Shown: one piece after another, positions 38,856 to 48,062 of the stretch
Numbering within the stretch: position 1 is the first letter of the stretch
Layout: every line of letters starts with the position of its first letter
IMG/VR virus record: IMGVR_UViG_3300019752_000005
Location: 1 to 64,000 of that record
DNA: 64,000 bases
Source: a virus
Direction: 5' to 3' (one strand)
Program-made: the position numbers and the translations under genes
Notes under the pieces: generated by a model
What the model was told of the DNA's origin: nothing
What the model saw: the letters and a program-made list of their open reading frames with translations, nothing else
Database searches by the model: none

Positions 38856-41476
38856 TAATCTACAACCCCCCAATACAATCTTAATTTAGGACGACCCGCC
38901 TTACTGGTGCCATCTTCGTTCTTATTTACCACATTCTTTAATGTGATAACGTGATTTTCTATTAAGTCAGCAATAATTCCATCCCTAACAACCTGATTAA
39001 TATGCTTTGTCATTTCTCTCAAGTCGCGCTTCCACATGCTACCACGTTTCTTTATGATTAATTCTATTTCTTTAACATACCCTTCATGTTCATTCTTAAC
39101 AATATTAGCATTAATAAAGTTAACCATATTTTGTGTTAAAACCATTGATAAACCCATACCCCATTCTGCATCAGCTAGAGATATTGATGGTGATACTGGA
39201 TTCTTTAATGTTGCAGATATCATTGCTAATTTAACACCAGAAGCATAACATCTTGAGAAACATATGTTAGATACAGCGCAAGATTCTCCCACAACCCGTT
39301 CCTCATGAAGATACGTTTCCATTTTTTGAAGATACTGATCAGCGTTTGTTTCAACACCTTCACTATCTTTTTCCATAATTAAAGATGGCACTATCTCGAA
39401 AGAATTAAAAACCTCATTTGCTTCACCGTCGGCACCAACTGATATATCAGGCATGTCTCCAGATGATCCTGCGTCATTAGCTCTATTGAAAATAGCCTTT
39501 AATTTATTAGATATTTTATCTGGAACATTGGATGCACTGAACTTTACTTTATCATAATATGATCTAACTGATTTTTTAGCACTTTCATCCCCACCCACTA
39601 GAAATATCCTTGCTGCAAAACCATTTAATGTATCCTCTTTGTTTAACATTCCTCCCAGTGGTTCTGGTGCTGAAACAGCGTATATATTAAATTGCGGTTT
39701 CACCACTGTTTTAATATCAGGTCTGGACATGGCAACATCAGGAGCAAGGTCATAGCTACTTGCTGAATAAAGCTCAGTGCAGAGACCCTTTACATCAGAT
39801 ATCATTGGATCTTTACCACCCCATTTCACACCAATTTCATCTGTAATTGATATGCATACAGGCTGCTTTTCAGTTAAATAATTCCTTAAAACTGCTGTTG
39901 ACTTAAATTGACTTGGTGCTATGAGGTGCTCACTACCATTACATGCTGTGGTGACCATGCTTTTAACACATCTTAAGCTGGCATCCTTTCCCATGCCCGG
40001 CCCTAATACACTTATTGTGTAAATATTTGGGTAAAGCTCGTCATGACTATAACCCCTGCCCATTAAAACTGCTGTTGCTGATATAGCTGAAAACATTGCT
40101 AACGCAGGCTGTTTTACGCGGGAACCCCCCATCCACTCAATAACATCTTTAATTGTTTCTGGTGCAGTATCAATAAATTTTCTTGGTATCGTAAGATCAA
40201 CATCGTTATTTCGCCTACCAACCCCTTTATTCTTTTTTGTTGCTGCTTTTTCTTTTTTTGGTGCAACCTTCTTCGCTTCATTATCTTTTTTATCTTGTTC
40301 CTCCAGTTCCTTTTCGATAACTGAAAAATCCACAATAGTTGAATGTGGCTTCCTTTTTTGTCCTTTCTGTATTCCACATAACGCAGCAGCACCATTAACA
40401 GCTTGAACCCAAGACTCCTTCCCCACACCAAAAGCAAGTATTCTATATACATCGAAAGCGTCATGTGTGTTTTTACCATTTGCTGATAAAACATCGGAGC
40501 CATGATGTGAAAAAACAGTGTTGGTTTTTCTGAATATTTTTACACCAGCCAAACCTGTAGTTGATGCAGGGCACTTGTAACGCTTACCATGCTTTGTGTA
40601 ACCATATTGAAGTAATAACTCTTCAAGTTGAAACTGGTTATTAAAAGCATCCATAACTAATGACATATAGTCATCATTAGAATTATTGTTGATAGGGCGG
40701 GGTGCTAACTTCACATCTTCATATTCTTCATCTTCTTCATTAGCTTCTGCTAGAGATAGCAACTCATTTAAGCTTGATGTTGTGTGAATCTCGCCAGTAT
40801 AGGGATAAAACGTACACATTGAAGCCTCTGATTTTTCGGTCGCGTGTTTCCAAAATCCAGCTAAAGCCATAATTCTAGCTAAATTATGAATCTTTTTATC
40901 AGAACCAAAAATACTGATAAGGTCTTTCTGTGAACGGGTAAACATATCCACAGGAAAATCTTTTACTATCCAATAGAAATGCGCTTTACCTTTGCTGCTT
41001 TCAATATAAAATGAAGGTTTAATATTGTATGCGTTAACTTTTGCTAAATGGGTTTCTAAGCTATCAGCTTTTTCATCACAATCAATATATAATGATGTGA
41101 TACTTGTGATGTCTTTATTTGCACACATTAACGGATATTCATCACACTTATCATCTATTTCATCATCACTTAACCGCTCAGAAACAGGTTTACAGGCGTT
41201 ATCCATTTTTATTTGCTGTCTAATCCTTAGATTTTCTTTATATCGAATACCTAATTCTTCACCATTGCAGCCATTAACAACAAAATAAATATTGTAACCC
41301 TGTCTATTTAACTCTAATAGTTCATCACCACACTCATATATTGTCCCGTACAACGCTTTTGATGTGTGATTTTTTTTATTAATATACCTAAACTCTATTT
41401 TAGAGTTATCTAAACCAAGCGCAGCTAAGTGACTAATAGCTTGCTTTATATCCTGCCTCTTGTGCGGCTCACGCAT
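38855..41476 (-). CDS. AEP-type primase fused to a DUF3987-like helicase/ATPase
   Basis: 873 residues. The N-terminal third is an archaeo-eukaryotic-type primase: TSLYIDCDEK provides the paired acids, PSFYIESSKGKAHFYWIV the strand and His, and LARIMALAGFWKH the last motif. A zinc-like region (CPAST...HHG) and a charged linker follow. The C-terminal half has a P-loop-like GPGMGKDASL and SITDEIGVKWGG, as in DUF3987 primase-helicases. It would both prime and unwind. First gene of the replication unit. The motif AGCTTGCTTT at 41438 is near the start. Confidence 0.8.
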   Translation of the reverse strand: MREPHKRQDIKQAISHLAALGLDNSKIEFRYINKKNHTSKALYGTIYECGDELLELNRQGYNIYFVVNGCNGEELGIRYKENLRIRQQIKMDNACKPVSERLSDDEIDDKCDEYPLMCANKDITSITSLYIDCDEKADSLETHLAKVNAYNIKPSFYIESSKGKAHFYWIVKDFPVDMFTRSQKDLISIFGSDKKIHNLARIMALAGFWKHATEKSEASMCTFYPYTGEIHTTSSLNELLSLAEANEEDEEYEDVKLAPRPINNNSNDDYMSLVMDAFNNQFQLEELLLQYGYTKHGKRYKCPASTTGLAGVKIFRKTNTVFSHHGSDVLSANGKNTHDAFDVYRILAFGVGKESWVQAVNGAAALCGIQKGQKRKPHSTIVDFSVIEKELEEQDKKDNEAKKVAPKKEKAATKKNKGVGRRNNDVDLTIPRKFIDTAPETIKDVIEWMGGSRVKQPALAMFSAISATAVLMGRGYSHDELYPNIYTISVLGPGMGKDASLRCVKSMVTTACNGSEHLIAPSQFKSTAVLRNYLTEKQPVCISITDEIGVKWGGKDPMISDVKGLCTELYSASSYDLAPDVAMSRPDIKTVVKPQFNIYAVSAPEPLGGMLNKEDTLNGFAARIFLVGGDESAKKSVRSYYDKVKFSASNVPDKISNKLKAIFNRANDAGSSGDMPDISVGADGEANEVFNSFEIVPSLIMEKDSEGVETNADQYLQKMETYLHEERVVGESCAVSNICFSRCYASGVKLAMISATLKNPVSPSISLADAEWGMGLSMVLTQNMVNFINANIVKNEHEGYVKEIELIIKKRGSMWKRDLREMTKHINQVVRDGIIADLIENHVITLKNVVNKNEDGTSKAGRPKLRLYWGVVD

Positions 41477-41516
41477 TTTTATATTCCTTCTTCTTGTTGC
41501 TACGAGACGTTGAGGA

Positions 41517-41545
41517 TTCTATGTTATTTGCTTTATAATTGTCAA
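41517..41545 (-). promoter_or_regulatory. Candidate promoter of the primase unit
   Basis: On the minus strand, perfect TTGACA (41545-41540), a 17-base spacer and the weak -10 ATAGAA (41522-41517), 41 bases before the primase start. Confidence 0.45.
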
Positions 41546-41559
41546 GCTTAAAACAAATT

Positions 41560-42066
41560 TTATTTATTCTCGTTAATTCTTTTCTTTGTTTTTATCACAA
41601 ATTCATCAACAATTTCCGCACCCTTTGACGTTCTATATTCCCTTACATCGTTATCAATGCAAGATAAAAATATAACCATTGCTGTGATAGTAATGGAAAA
41701 ATCTTTGAACATATTAGGGACACCTGAATGTGAGCAATATAATGTTCTCCTTTGATCGTTATTTTCATATGTGTTTAATGGTATTTCACTACAATCAATG
41801 ATACCAATAATAATACTTCTCCTGCTCACATCAATTGTAACGCATATTTGATAGCGTTTAACCACCAAGTAATCAGTTGTAAATTGTATTGTGTGATTAT
41901 TAGCGTAATCCACTCTCAATGCACCAAATATATTTTGACAACATATGTAAAAATGATTGGGACTTGTTATTTTAGTGTTACTTTCATCTTTAATAAATTG
42001 TTCTAGCTTTTCTGTTAGATATTTAATATTGATTGATTCTTGTGTTGACATGTTATTTTTACTCAT
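41560..42066 (-). CDS. Unknown protein
   Basis: 168 residues. No membrane segment or motif recognised. Divergent from the next gene. A second in-frame ATG lies five codons in. Confidence 0.5.
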   Translation of the reverse strand: MSKNNMSTQESINIKYLTEKLEQFIKDESNTKITSPNHFYICCQNIFGALRVDYANNHTIQFTTDYLVVKRYQICVTIDVSRRSIIIGIIDCSEIPLNTYENNDQRRTLYCSHSGVPNMFKDFSITITAMVIFLSCIDNDVREYRTSKGAEIVDEFVIKTKKRINENK

Positions 42067-42074
42067 GTTAGTAT
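42045..42074 (+). promoter_or_regulatory. Sigma-70-like promoter of the 42-51 kb block
   Basis: TTGACA (42045-42050), an 18-base spacer and TAGTAT (42069-42074), 40 bases before ATG 42114, which has a strong AAGGAG. The -35 lies inside the start of the leftward gene. Confidence 0.6.
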
Positions 42075-42113
42075 TTAAAACTCAAATCTAATTACATACA
42101 CAAGGAGTTTAGC

Positions 42114-42578
42114 ATGTCTAAAGAAAAGATGGAAACAGTGTTGAGAGATAAGAAAAGATTAATACCTGTTGATTCTCCATTATTTACTCAATTAACTGGG
42201 CTAACTAGCTGTTTTAATGACCCTATAAATGAGTTTATCTTTTATTACGGTATTCAAGAATGTGTGATAGGTGAAATGGATGCCACTATGTTACCGCAAG
42301 ATGATGGTGAAATTATTGGTCACTACACTGTTGAGCAGATTGCAAACTTTTGTGAAGCAGTGTTAGTGGGGCGTGACCACTCTGATAAGTTGCGTGATGA
42401 TGTTGACTACACTCTTTATGCTGACACCTGTTTATCAACGATCAGAAATCTAGCTAAAATCGGTATTTTAGCCTTGGTTGATGAAGCTACAAATTACCAA
42501 TCAATTCGAAATAAGCAAGAACTACAGAATAAATTCGGTAAATTCTCTAAATACAGAAGACGAACCACAAAAGGTTAA
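42114..42578 (+). CDS. Unknown protein with DEATNYQSIR motif
   Basis: 154 residues. The C-terminal ILALVDEATNYQSIRNKQEL resembles the 'DEATGYQ..R' segment of P63C-type phage and mobile-element proteins, but the main P63C domain is not evident. It may be a regulator. Strong SD (AAGGAG). Confidence 0.5.
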   Translation: MSKEKMETVLRDKKRLIPVDSPLFTQLTGLTSCFNDPINEFIFYYGIQECVIGEMDATMLPQDDGEIIGHYTVEQIANFCEAVLVGRDHSDKLRDDVDYTLYADTCLSTIRNLAKIGILALVDEATNYQSIRNKQELQNKFGKFSKYRRRTTKG

Positions 42579-42622
42579 TTAGGTGTTGCGGTATCTTATG
42601 TGGTGCCGCATCATAATCAAAT

Positions 42623-43177
42623 ATGAATAGCAAAAATTTAGATAAGAACATGGTATTTCTAGCCAAGAAGCATTTATATCTGGCAAAGCAAGCTAATTAT
42701 TCAATACCAATTTACGATAACGCAGGTGTTATATGTGGTATTCAGGAAGTTCAAGAGGATCGGAATAAAAAAGTTTATGGGACATTAAAAGGTGGTTTTC
42801 ATATATTATACGGTAGCGATGAAGCACTATTAGTGTGTGAAGGTTTTTCCACTGGAGTAGCATTAAATAGCGTATTAGGAATTAGAACACTAGTCACATT
42901 TAGTGATGGTAATATGCTGCCAGCAGTGAAAAGTTATTTATTAAATCATAAGGTGGTTAACTTAATATTTTGTGCTGATAATGATAAATGGAAGCCGTGG
43001 GCTGGCAACACTGGTGTTAAGGCGGCTAATAAGTGTGTAAAAGAATTTGGTGGTAAAGTAGTTGCTCCTGAGTTCCCTAGTTTTTTAAATTTATTACGTC
43101 CAACAGATTTTGATGACTTGAAAAAATATTGCGGCGATGAGGTTTTGAAAAATTACTTTAAGGATATTTTAAAGTGA
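42623..43177 (+). CDS. TOPRIM-domain protein (primase-like)
   Basis: 184 residues. LLVCEGFSTGVALN (catalytic Glu), TFSDGNMLPAV and IFCADNDKWKPWAGNTGVKAAN (D-x-D) form a TOPRIM domain as in phage P4-type primases. No primase zinc finger or helicase is attached, so it may be a stand-alone RNA/DNA-acting TOPRIM protein working with the AEP primase-helicase. The dispersed motif at 42685 is near the start. Confidence 0.65.
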   Translation: MNSKNLDKNMVFLAKKHLYLAKQANYSIPIYDNAGVICGIQEVQEDRNKKVYGTLKGGFHILYGSDEALLVCEGFSTGVALNSVLGIRTLVTFSDGNMLPAVKSYLLNHKVVNLIFCADNDKWKPWAGNTGVKAANKCVKEFGGKVVAPEFPSFLNLLRPTDFDDLKKYCGDEVLKNYFKDILK

Positions 43178-43428
43178 GTATTAAAAACAATACAGAAGAA
43201 AAATGCAATTGTGATTTCTGCGTAGAGGGTATGCCAGAACATTGTAACGAGCAGGTTGATTATACATACATTGTTTGCCCTTACTGCGGACACGAGCATG
43301 ATGATGCTCTTGAGATATGCTCACCTGATGATTATGATGGGGTGACTTTTCAGTGTAGTGATTGCGAGAAAGATATTAAGGTGTTTTGTGAGGTTACTCT
43401 TGAATGGACGGCAAGAAAGGTTAAGTGA
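43174..43428 (+). CDS. Small zinc-ribbon protein
   Basis: 84 residues. CNCDFC, CPYCGH and CSDC make at least one treble-clef or ribbon zinc site. Overlaps the previous gene by 4 bases. Similar small phage proteins often bind nucleic acid or host proteins; no specific family. Confidence 0.5.
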   Translation: MSIKNNTEEKCNCDFCVEGMPEHCNEQVDYTYIVCPYCGHEHDDALEICSPDDYDGVTFQCSDCEKDIKVFCEVTLEWTARKVK

Positions 43429-43644
43429 ATGTTCCTAAAACACAAAACAACACGACGTTATAAAAACGGATATAGCGTTGTGATCGTAAAAAGCCGTAAA
43501 CTATCCCAGATTGCTTTTTATAATGAGCATGGCGATTGTATAAACGCATTCTATTGTGCTAATAGCAGGGTTAATGAAGAGATTGGGAATTGGGCTGATT
43601 TTAATGGGTTGGTGTTGGTTGAGAGTGAGGAGGAGGTTGTTTGA
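43429..43644 (+). CDS. Unknown small protein
   Basis: 71 residues, basic first half, acidic tail. Directly abuts the previous gene. No family recognised. Confidence 0.45.
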   Translation: MFLKHKTTRRYKNGYSVVIVKSRKLSQIAFYNEHGDCINAFYCANSRVNEEIGNWADFNGLVLVESEEEVV

Positions 43645-43889
43645 TGGGTGGGATTAGTGTTTTATTAACATCAAGTGTAGACATAGAGCTTAATAATGTT
43701 ATTGACTACATTGATAAATGGAATGATAACTGGTCTTTTCATATTAAAACGAAAAAGAATATTCCATCACTATCACACTTAAAGCGTGGAGAATGGTATG
43801 TACTTAGTGGTAGTGAATGCGGTAATGTTCGTGAAATTAGGAGTGCAATTATTGAGTATTTCAATTGGCATAATGGAGATTTGCAATGA
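43644..43889 (+). CDS. Unknown small protein
   Basis: 81 residues from ATG 43644, overlapping the previous stop (TGATG), with GAGGAGG upstream. No family recognised. Confidence 0.45.
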   Translation: MGGISVLLTSSVDIELNNVIDYIDKWNDNWSFHIKTKKNIPSLSHLKRGEWYVLSGSECGNVREIRSAIIEYFNWHNGDLQ

Positions 43890-43972
43890 AAGTTTACACG
43901 GTTAAGGTTAAATATAGAAATGGATTTACAGAGTGCATTTCGTTAAATATAATTAGTAAGGAGAGGGTGTGA
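43886..43972 (+). CDS. Truncated paralog of the next gene
   Basis: 28 residues. MKVYTVKVKYRNGFTECISLN parallels the start of the next product (SFYTVKITTANGVTTKVPFHF), then ends at a stop that also provides the SD region of the next gene. It looks like a decayed tandem copy, though a real short peptide is possible. Confidence 0.35.
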   Translation: MKVYTVKVKYRNGFTECISLNIISKERV

Positions 43973-44253
43973 TGCCTGATATAAGTTTTTACACGGTCAA
44001 GATTACCACAGCTAATGGAGTAACCACCAAAGTTCCATTTCATTTTATGGAAAGTCATCACACAGATGATAGCGGGTTATCAATAAGAATGATTATGGGA
44101 TATTATGATCACACCGTGGATGATGGCGTATTTAAGACGTATGATAATTGCGGCTACTACACATTAACCCCTGATAACTGTATAAATTACGAAGAGGTGA
44201 GAAACATTATTAGTAACTTTTTCAATCTAGCTTGGGTATGCGTAAATGAGTAG
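43972..44253 (+). CDS. Unknown small protein
   Basis: 93 residues from ATG 43972 with AAGGAG upstream. His-rich middle (ESHHTDDSG). No family recognised. See the short relative just upstream. Confidence 0.45.
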   Translation: MPDISFYTVKITTANGVTTKVPFHFMESHHTDDSGLSIRMIMGYYDHTVDDGVFKTYDNCGYYTLTPDNCINYEEVRNIISNFFNLAWVCVNE

Positions 44254-44482
44254 AGACATTGAGTTTCAGCGTAGTGAGTTGTTATTTAATCTCACTGAAG
44301 ATATTCTTGTTCATATGGAGGATAATAATATCACTAAACTTGATTTAACCAGAAAAATCAATAAATCTGGACTATGGGTTACTAGGTTTTTTAATGGGGA
44401 TATAGATATTACTATCTCCCAATTAAATGAAATTTGTTTTGCGTTGGGTGTGAAGCCTATTTTTGAGATTAAGGAGAAGTGA
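44246..44482 (+). CDS. Cro/CI-type helix-turn-helix regulator
   Basis: 78 residues. NNITKLDLTRKINKSGLWVTRFFNG is an XRE-type HTH and TISQLNEICFALGVKP is the usual following helix. It may regulate the surrounding unit or act as an antitoxin-type repressor; no toxin is adjacent. Confidence 0.65.
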   Translation: MSRDIEFQRSELLFNLTEDILVHMEDNNITKLDLTRKINKSGLWVTRFFNGDIDITISQLNEICFALGVKPIFEIKEK

Positions 44483-44670
44483 TTGTGTTTTTTAAAGACT
44501 TAGATGGTGCTGATTTTATAGTTAACCCAAGTGCTATAACACTTATAACTGATATAAGAGAAAAAAGCTATCTTGTTCATGTTGGTGAGCGCAAGATATA
44601 CGCGGTATTCAAGAGTGAGCGAAAGAGAGATGATTCTTTACACAGTATCAATGAGTTTTGGAATAAATAA
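44479..44670 (+). CDS. Unknown small protein
   Basis: 63 residues from GTG 44479 (AAGGAG upstream); GTG 44485 is an alternative. Starts within the previous stop. No family recognised. Immediately followed by thyA. Confidence 0.45.
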   Translation: MIVFFKDLDGADFIVNPSAITLITDIREKSYLVHVGERKIYAVFKSERKRDDSLHSINEFWNK

Positions 44671-45462
44671 ATGAAACAATACCACGACCTATTACACCAC
44701 ATCCTACAAAACGGTATAGACAAACAAGACCGTACAAAAACTGGTACACGCTCAGTATTTGGCTACCAGTACCGTCACGATTTACAAGAAGGATTCCCGC
44801 TTTTAACAACTAAGCGCGTGCATTTTAAATCAATCTGCTATGAACTCCTATGGTTTTTACGGGGCGACACTAATATTAAGTATTTGCACGATAATGGTGT
44901 AACAATTTGGGATGAATGGGCTGATGAAGATGGTGATTTAGGTTCGGTTTATGGGAAACAATGGCGATCATGGCAGTGTAAAGATGGTAGCACTATTGAT
45001 CAAATACAAAATGTGATCGATGAAATACAAGTGAATCCTGATTCACGACGTTTAATTGTGAACGCTTGGAATGTTGGGGAACTTGATGAAATGGCATTAC
45101 CTCCCTGTCACTTGCTTTTTCAGTTTTATGTGGTGAATGGCAAGTTGTCGTGTCAACTGTATCAACGCTCAGGTGACGCTTTCTTGGGAATTCCTTATAA
45201 TTTAGCATGTTATTCTCTCCTAACCCACATGATCGCGCAACAATGCAATTTACAGGTAGGCGAATTCATCCACACAATAGGTGATGCCCATATTTATTTT
45301 AATCATTTTAAGCAGGTAGAGTTGCAATTATCACGCGAACCTTTTAAACTACCTGCACTGATTTTGGAAAAAGCAGAAAACATAAATTCATACACGTACA
45401 AACACATTAATTTAGAAGGATATAGACCACATGGTAAGATTAAAGCACCTGTTGCTATTTAG
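44671..45462 (+). CDS. thyA: Thymidylate synthase
   Basis: A 263-residue ThyA, close to the E. coli length (264). It methylates dUMP to dTMP using methylene-THF. Visible motifs: [12 protein letters not shown], the [11 protein letters not shown] segment, [10 protein letters not shown], the catalytic Cys in [26 protein letters not shown] and the C-terminal IKAPVAI. The DHFR gene 270 bases on would recycle its folate product. Confidence 0.97.
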   Translation: MKQYHDLLHHILQNGIDKQDRTKTGTRSVFGYQYRHDLQEGFPLLTTKRVHFKSICYELLWFLRGDTNIKYLHDNGVTIWDEWADEDGDLGSVYGKQWRSWQCKDGSTIDQIQNVIDEIQVNPDSRRLIVNAWNVGELDEMALPPCHLLFQFYVVNGKLSCQLYQRSGDAFLGIPYNLACYSLLTHMIAQQCNLQVGEFIHTIGDAHIYFNHFKQVELQLSREPFKLPALILEKAENINSYTYKHINLEGYRPHGKIKAPVAI

Positions 45463-45691
45463 TGTTTTATTAAGCGGTAATGTTGCAGCAGATTCATACA
45501 CTGTACACGGCACCACTAAACAAACCCATCATGAGAAACCATTACCTATCGCTTATACATTTGAATCAAGAGATGCTGCGTTAACCCGTTATCATGTATT
45601 AAAAAACAAATCATGGATGGGTTATGTGTGCATTCATAATGATAAAACCCCAAACGATGAAACCTGTTCACACGCCAAGAAACCCCAATAA
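45431..45691 (+). CDS. Small secreted protein
   Basis: 86 residues with a signal sequence ([20 protein letters not shown]). The mature part has two cysteines (YVCIH, ETCSH) that may pair. It overlaps thyA by 32 bases. No family recognised. Confidence 0.5.
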   Translation: MVRLKHLLLFSVLLSGNVAADSYTVHGTTKQTHHEKPLPIAYTFESRDAALTRYHVLKNKSWMGYVCIHNDKTPNDETCSHAKKPQ

Positions 45692-45704
45692 TACCTAGTT
45701 AAGG

Positions 45705-45726
45705 ATACCCGTGTAATAGCGGGTAT
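45705..45726 (+). promoter_or_regulatory. Hairpin in the DHFR gene leader
   Basis: ATACCCG (45705-45711) pairs with CGGGTAT (45720-45726) and ends 7 bases before the DHFR start, where an SD would be expected. It may influence translation or be part of a promoter (TATAAT at 45724-45729). Confidence 0.35.
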
Positions 45727-45733
45727 AATAAGT

Positions 45734-46432
45734 ATGACAACCAAACAAAAAATAGTAACTTACACATCTCTATGTGGTAATAAATATTTCGCTAGGCAGA
45801 ATAATGATCGCACTTGGAATATTTATGAAGAAGCTACCCCCAGCTTGCTTTTATTATGCAAGAATATCACATCTCCCATCATGAATAATGATATATTGCG
45901 TTTTGCGATCACTTCATACCAGAATAGCTGGTTGAATAAAGGTATGAAGGTGAATATTATTGCCGCATTAGATAATGATGGTGGTATAGGGAAAAATGAT
46001 GGTATTCCTTGGAAAGCTAAAGGAGAATTAGCTCATTTTAAGAAACTAACTAAGGGTCATATTGTTGTAATGGGTCGTGCAACATACGAATCCCTCGATG
46101 GTGGAGCGTTAAAAGATCGCATTAACATTGTTTTATCCAAAACACTAAAGGATGTTAAAGATGATGTTATTCTATGCCAAGATTTTAACGCGCTTCAATC
46201 TACCTTAAACTATTTATCAAAGTTTTACCAAGAAAAAACAGCTTGGATTATAGGCGGCAACAGTGTTTACAAGCATTTCTTGAATAAGGCAAACGAACTT
46301 CACCTGTCATTAATTAATTCCAAAAATAATAATTGTGATACTTTTTTCCCAAATTGGGAACAAAAGGGTTTTCAATTGGAAAGTGTCGATAATTCATATA
46401 ATGGATGGGAGTATCAAAAATGGGTCAAATAG
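45734..46432 (+). CDS. folA: Dihydrofolate reductase with N-terminal extension
   Basis: 232 residues; the DHFR domain starts at about residue 71 (MKVNIIAALDNDGGIGKNDGIPW). It reduces dihydrofolate for ThyA. GELAHFKKLT carries Glu at the place of the catalytic acid (Asp27 in E. coli, Glu in animals); VVMGRATYESL and WIIGGNSVYKHFL are typical. The 70-residue extension matches no known domain and contains the dispersed motif at 45842. An internal ATG at 45944 with AAAGG just upstream could produce the plain enzyme. Confidence 0.9.
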   Translation: MTTKQKIVTYTSLCGNKYFARQNNDRTWNIYEEATPSLLLLCKNITSPIMNNDILRFAITSYQNSWLNKGMKVNIIAALDNDGGIGKNDGIPWKAKGELAHFKKLTKGHIVVMGRATYESLDGGALKDRINIVLSKTLKDVKDDVILCQDFNALQSTLNYLSKFYQEKTAWIIGGNSVYKHFLNKANELHLSLINSKNNNCDTFFPNWEQKGFQLESVDNSYNGWEYQKWVK

Positions 46433-46653
46433 TGTTTTGTAGTGGTGAGAAATTTAATATTCATCTTGGTTATGATTCCAGTGGAAAGTATCATCAGTTA
46501 TCCGTACCAACTGAGGTTGGGTTTATGTGTGGTTGTGGTTTCACAACAAGTGTAAATATGATGCATGAGCATAGTTTTTTTGTTTGCGGTAATTGTGGTT
46601 TTGCTAATCAAATTGATTTAAGGAGAGAGTTTTCAGTTGTTGAGAGAGATTAG
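46420..46653 (+). CDS. Small zinc-binding protein
   Basis: 77 residues from ATG 46420, with GGAG 8 bases upstream inside the end of folA. FMCGCGF and FVCGNCGF provide four cysteines for a zinc ribbon. No further family. Confidence 0.5.
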   Translation: MGQIVFCSGEKFNIHLGYDSSGKYHQLSVPTEVGFMCGCGFTTSVNMMHEHSFFVCGNCGFANQIDLRREFSVVERD

Positions 46654-46927
46654 AAAAAGAGCGGTATCTATAATTGATCGAGGTGAATTTACAGAAGTTA
46701 GTTTACCATATAGGTATAGATATTTATCTACTGCTATTAACAATGTTAAGTTAAGAAAACCAATTAAGTTTGTGTTTGTTGGTGGTGAAAACAGGCTGGA
46801 TTTTGAAGTAAACGAGATAAATAAAAAAATGAATAAAATAATTAATGAAGATGCATTTCTTCAAGAATTAATTGATAGATGTGATGCTAGTGTTTTAACG
46901 ATAGAGGTTCTTAATGACAGTAAATAG
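46637..46927 (+). CDS. Unknown small protein
   Basis: 96 residues from TTG 46637, preceded by AAGGAGAG at good distance. Basic N-terminus. No family recognised. Overlaps both neighbours. Confidence 0.45.
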   Translation: MLREIRKRAVSIIDRGEFTEVSLPYRYRYLSTAINNVKLRKPIKFVFVGGENRLDFEVNEINKKMNKIINEDAFLQELIDRCDASVLTIEVLNDSK

Positions 46928-47501
46928 TGAAGATAGACGATGTGGATTATATGATCATATTTTCCACTTGGATGATGATGGAAATGTTATAGGTGAAGAT
47001 AGTATGATGATACATATACCATACAATGCTCAATCATCGAAGAACGCACAAATGATTGTGTATCGTGGAGGTCTTAAGATGGGTACAACCATCACATCAC
47101 AAAGGCAGGCTGCTGGATTAGCAAGGTGTTATGGTATTAAGCAGAATAAAAAGTGTGATGAATATGAGCGCAACACTAAATCTTTTTTTCTGGAAAATAA
47201 AGAAAAATTCCAAAGTTTAGTGGAAAATTTACCAAAACCACTAATCATTGGTGTTTATTACATGCGTAAGACGATGCATGAATTTGATTATCATAATGTC
47301 GTGCAACACTTAGCGGATTTAATCTCAGAGCCTAGTGGAGCTAAAAAGAAAGGCTATGGGTGGGTAAAGGATGATAATATGAAGGAAACCATCTATCTAC
47401 CGCTGGGATACTGTGTAACTAAATATAATGGAATGCCAAAAGAAGGTGTTATCATCAAAATCTTAAGTTTAGAGAAATACATGGAGTTTATTAGATCATG
47501 A
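46914..47501 (+). CDS. RusA-like Holliday junction resolvase
   Basis: 195 residues. The core LIIGVYYMRKTMHEFDYHNVVQHLADLI followed by GWVKDDNMKE matches the RusA pattern (D-x-D-N, then K-x2-xD, then a DD pair) of small phage junction endonucleases. Some acidic positions differ, so the assignment is moderate. It would resolve recombination intermediates before packaging. Confidence 0.5.
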   Translation: MTVNSEDRRCGLYDHIFHLDDDGNVIGEDSMMIHIPYNAQSSKNAQMIVYRGGLKMGTTITSQRQAAGLARCYGIKQNKKCDEYERNTKSFFLENKEKFQSLVENLPKPLIIGVYYMRKTMHEFDYHNVVQHLADLISEPSGAKKKGYGWVKDDNMKETIYLPLGYCVTKYNGMPKEGVIIKILSLEKYMEFIRS

Positions 47502-47995
47502 GTAGATGTGATTGGTGGGATGTGCCAACAAATAATCCAGAATCTTTACATAAAAAGTTATCGGCATTAGAGGTTTATGATTCTGGCGTGCCTGCTGAAC
47601 GCACAGCAAGGTGTAATGATGTCGAGTGTTTTAGTTACCAGAACTTCACTGAATTTTTATTAAATATGCGTGAAAAGCATAGCGGTAGCACTGAGTTTGG
47701 AAAAATCAGAAATCAACGCGTATTGCGTAGCATATTCACTAAATCAGAGCAGGATGTATTCGGTAAAAAACTATATCCCACAACAGAATCACGCGTGGTG
47801 TTTATTTTTTATGAGCTTATAAAGCAGCACCCTTTTGTAGATGGGAATAAACGCATTGCTGCAACATTTTTATATGCAACACGCGCTCATATGGGTGTTA
47901 CGTTAAATCGGGCTATGTGTGCAGCATTATTTGTTGCAGGTAGCGTGGGTGAGGATCGGGATAGTGTTATTGGTTTTATTGAGGGAGTTATTTAA
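47498..47995 (+). CDS. Doc/Fic-family protein
   Basis: 165 residues. The motif HPFVDGNKRIAATF is the Fic-fold active loop with Lys in place of the second Gly, as in Doc (HxFx[D/N]xNKR), a kinase that inactivates EF-Tu in phage P1. Upstream helices fit the fold. No dedicated antitoxin is recognised next to it. In a phage it could modify host translation factors or act against other phages. Confidence 0.75.
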   Translation: MSRCDWWDVPTNNPESLHKKLSALEVYDSGVPAERTARCNDVECFSYQNFTEFLLNMREKHSGSTEFGKIRNQRVLRSIFTKSEQDVFGKKLYPTTESRVVFIFYELIKQHPFVDGNKRIAATFLYATRAHMGVTLNRAMCAALFVAGSVGEDRDSVIGFIEGVI

Positions 47996-47999
47996 TATC

Positions 48000-48028
48000 T
48001 TGACATTAAAATAAACCTCATCTACAAT
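48000..48028 (+). promoter_or_regulatory. Strong sigma-70-like promoter
   Basis: TTGACA (48000-48005), exactly 17 bases, and TACAAT (48023-48028), 34 bases before the next gene. One of the best matches in the window. Confidence 0.75.
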
Positions 48029-48062
48029 GCGTCACACAAATCAACAAACAGAGTGAAATAAA

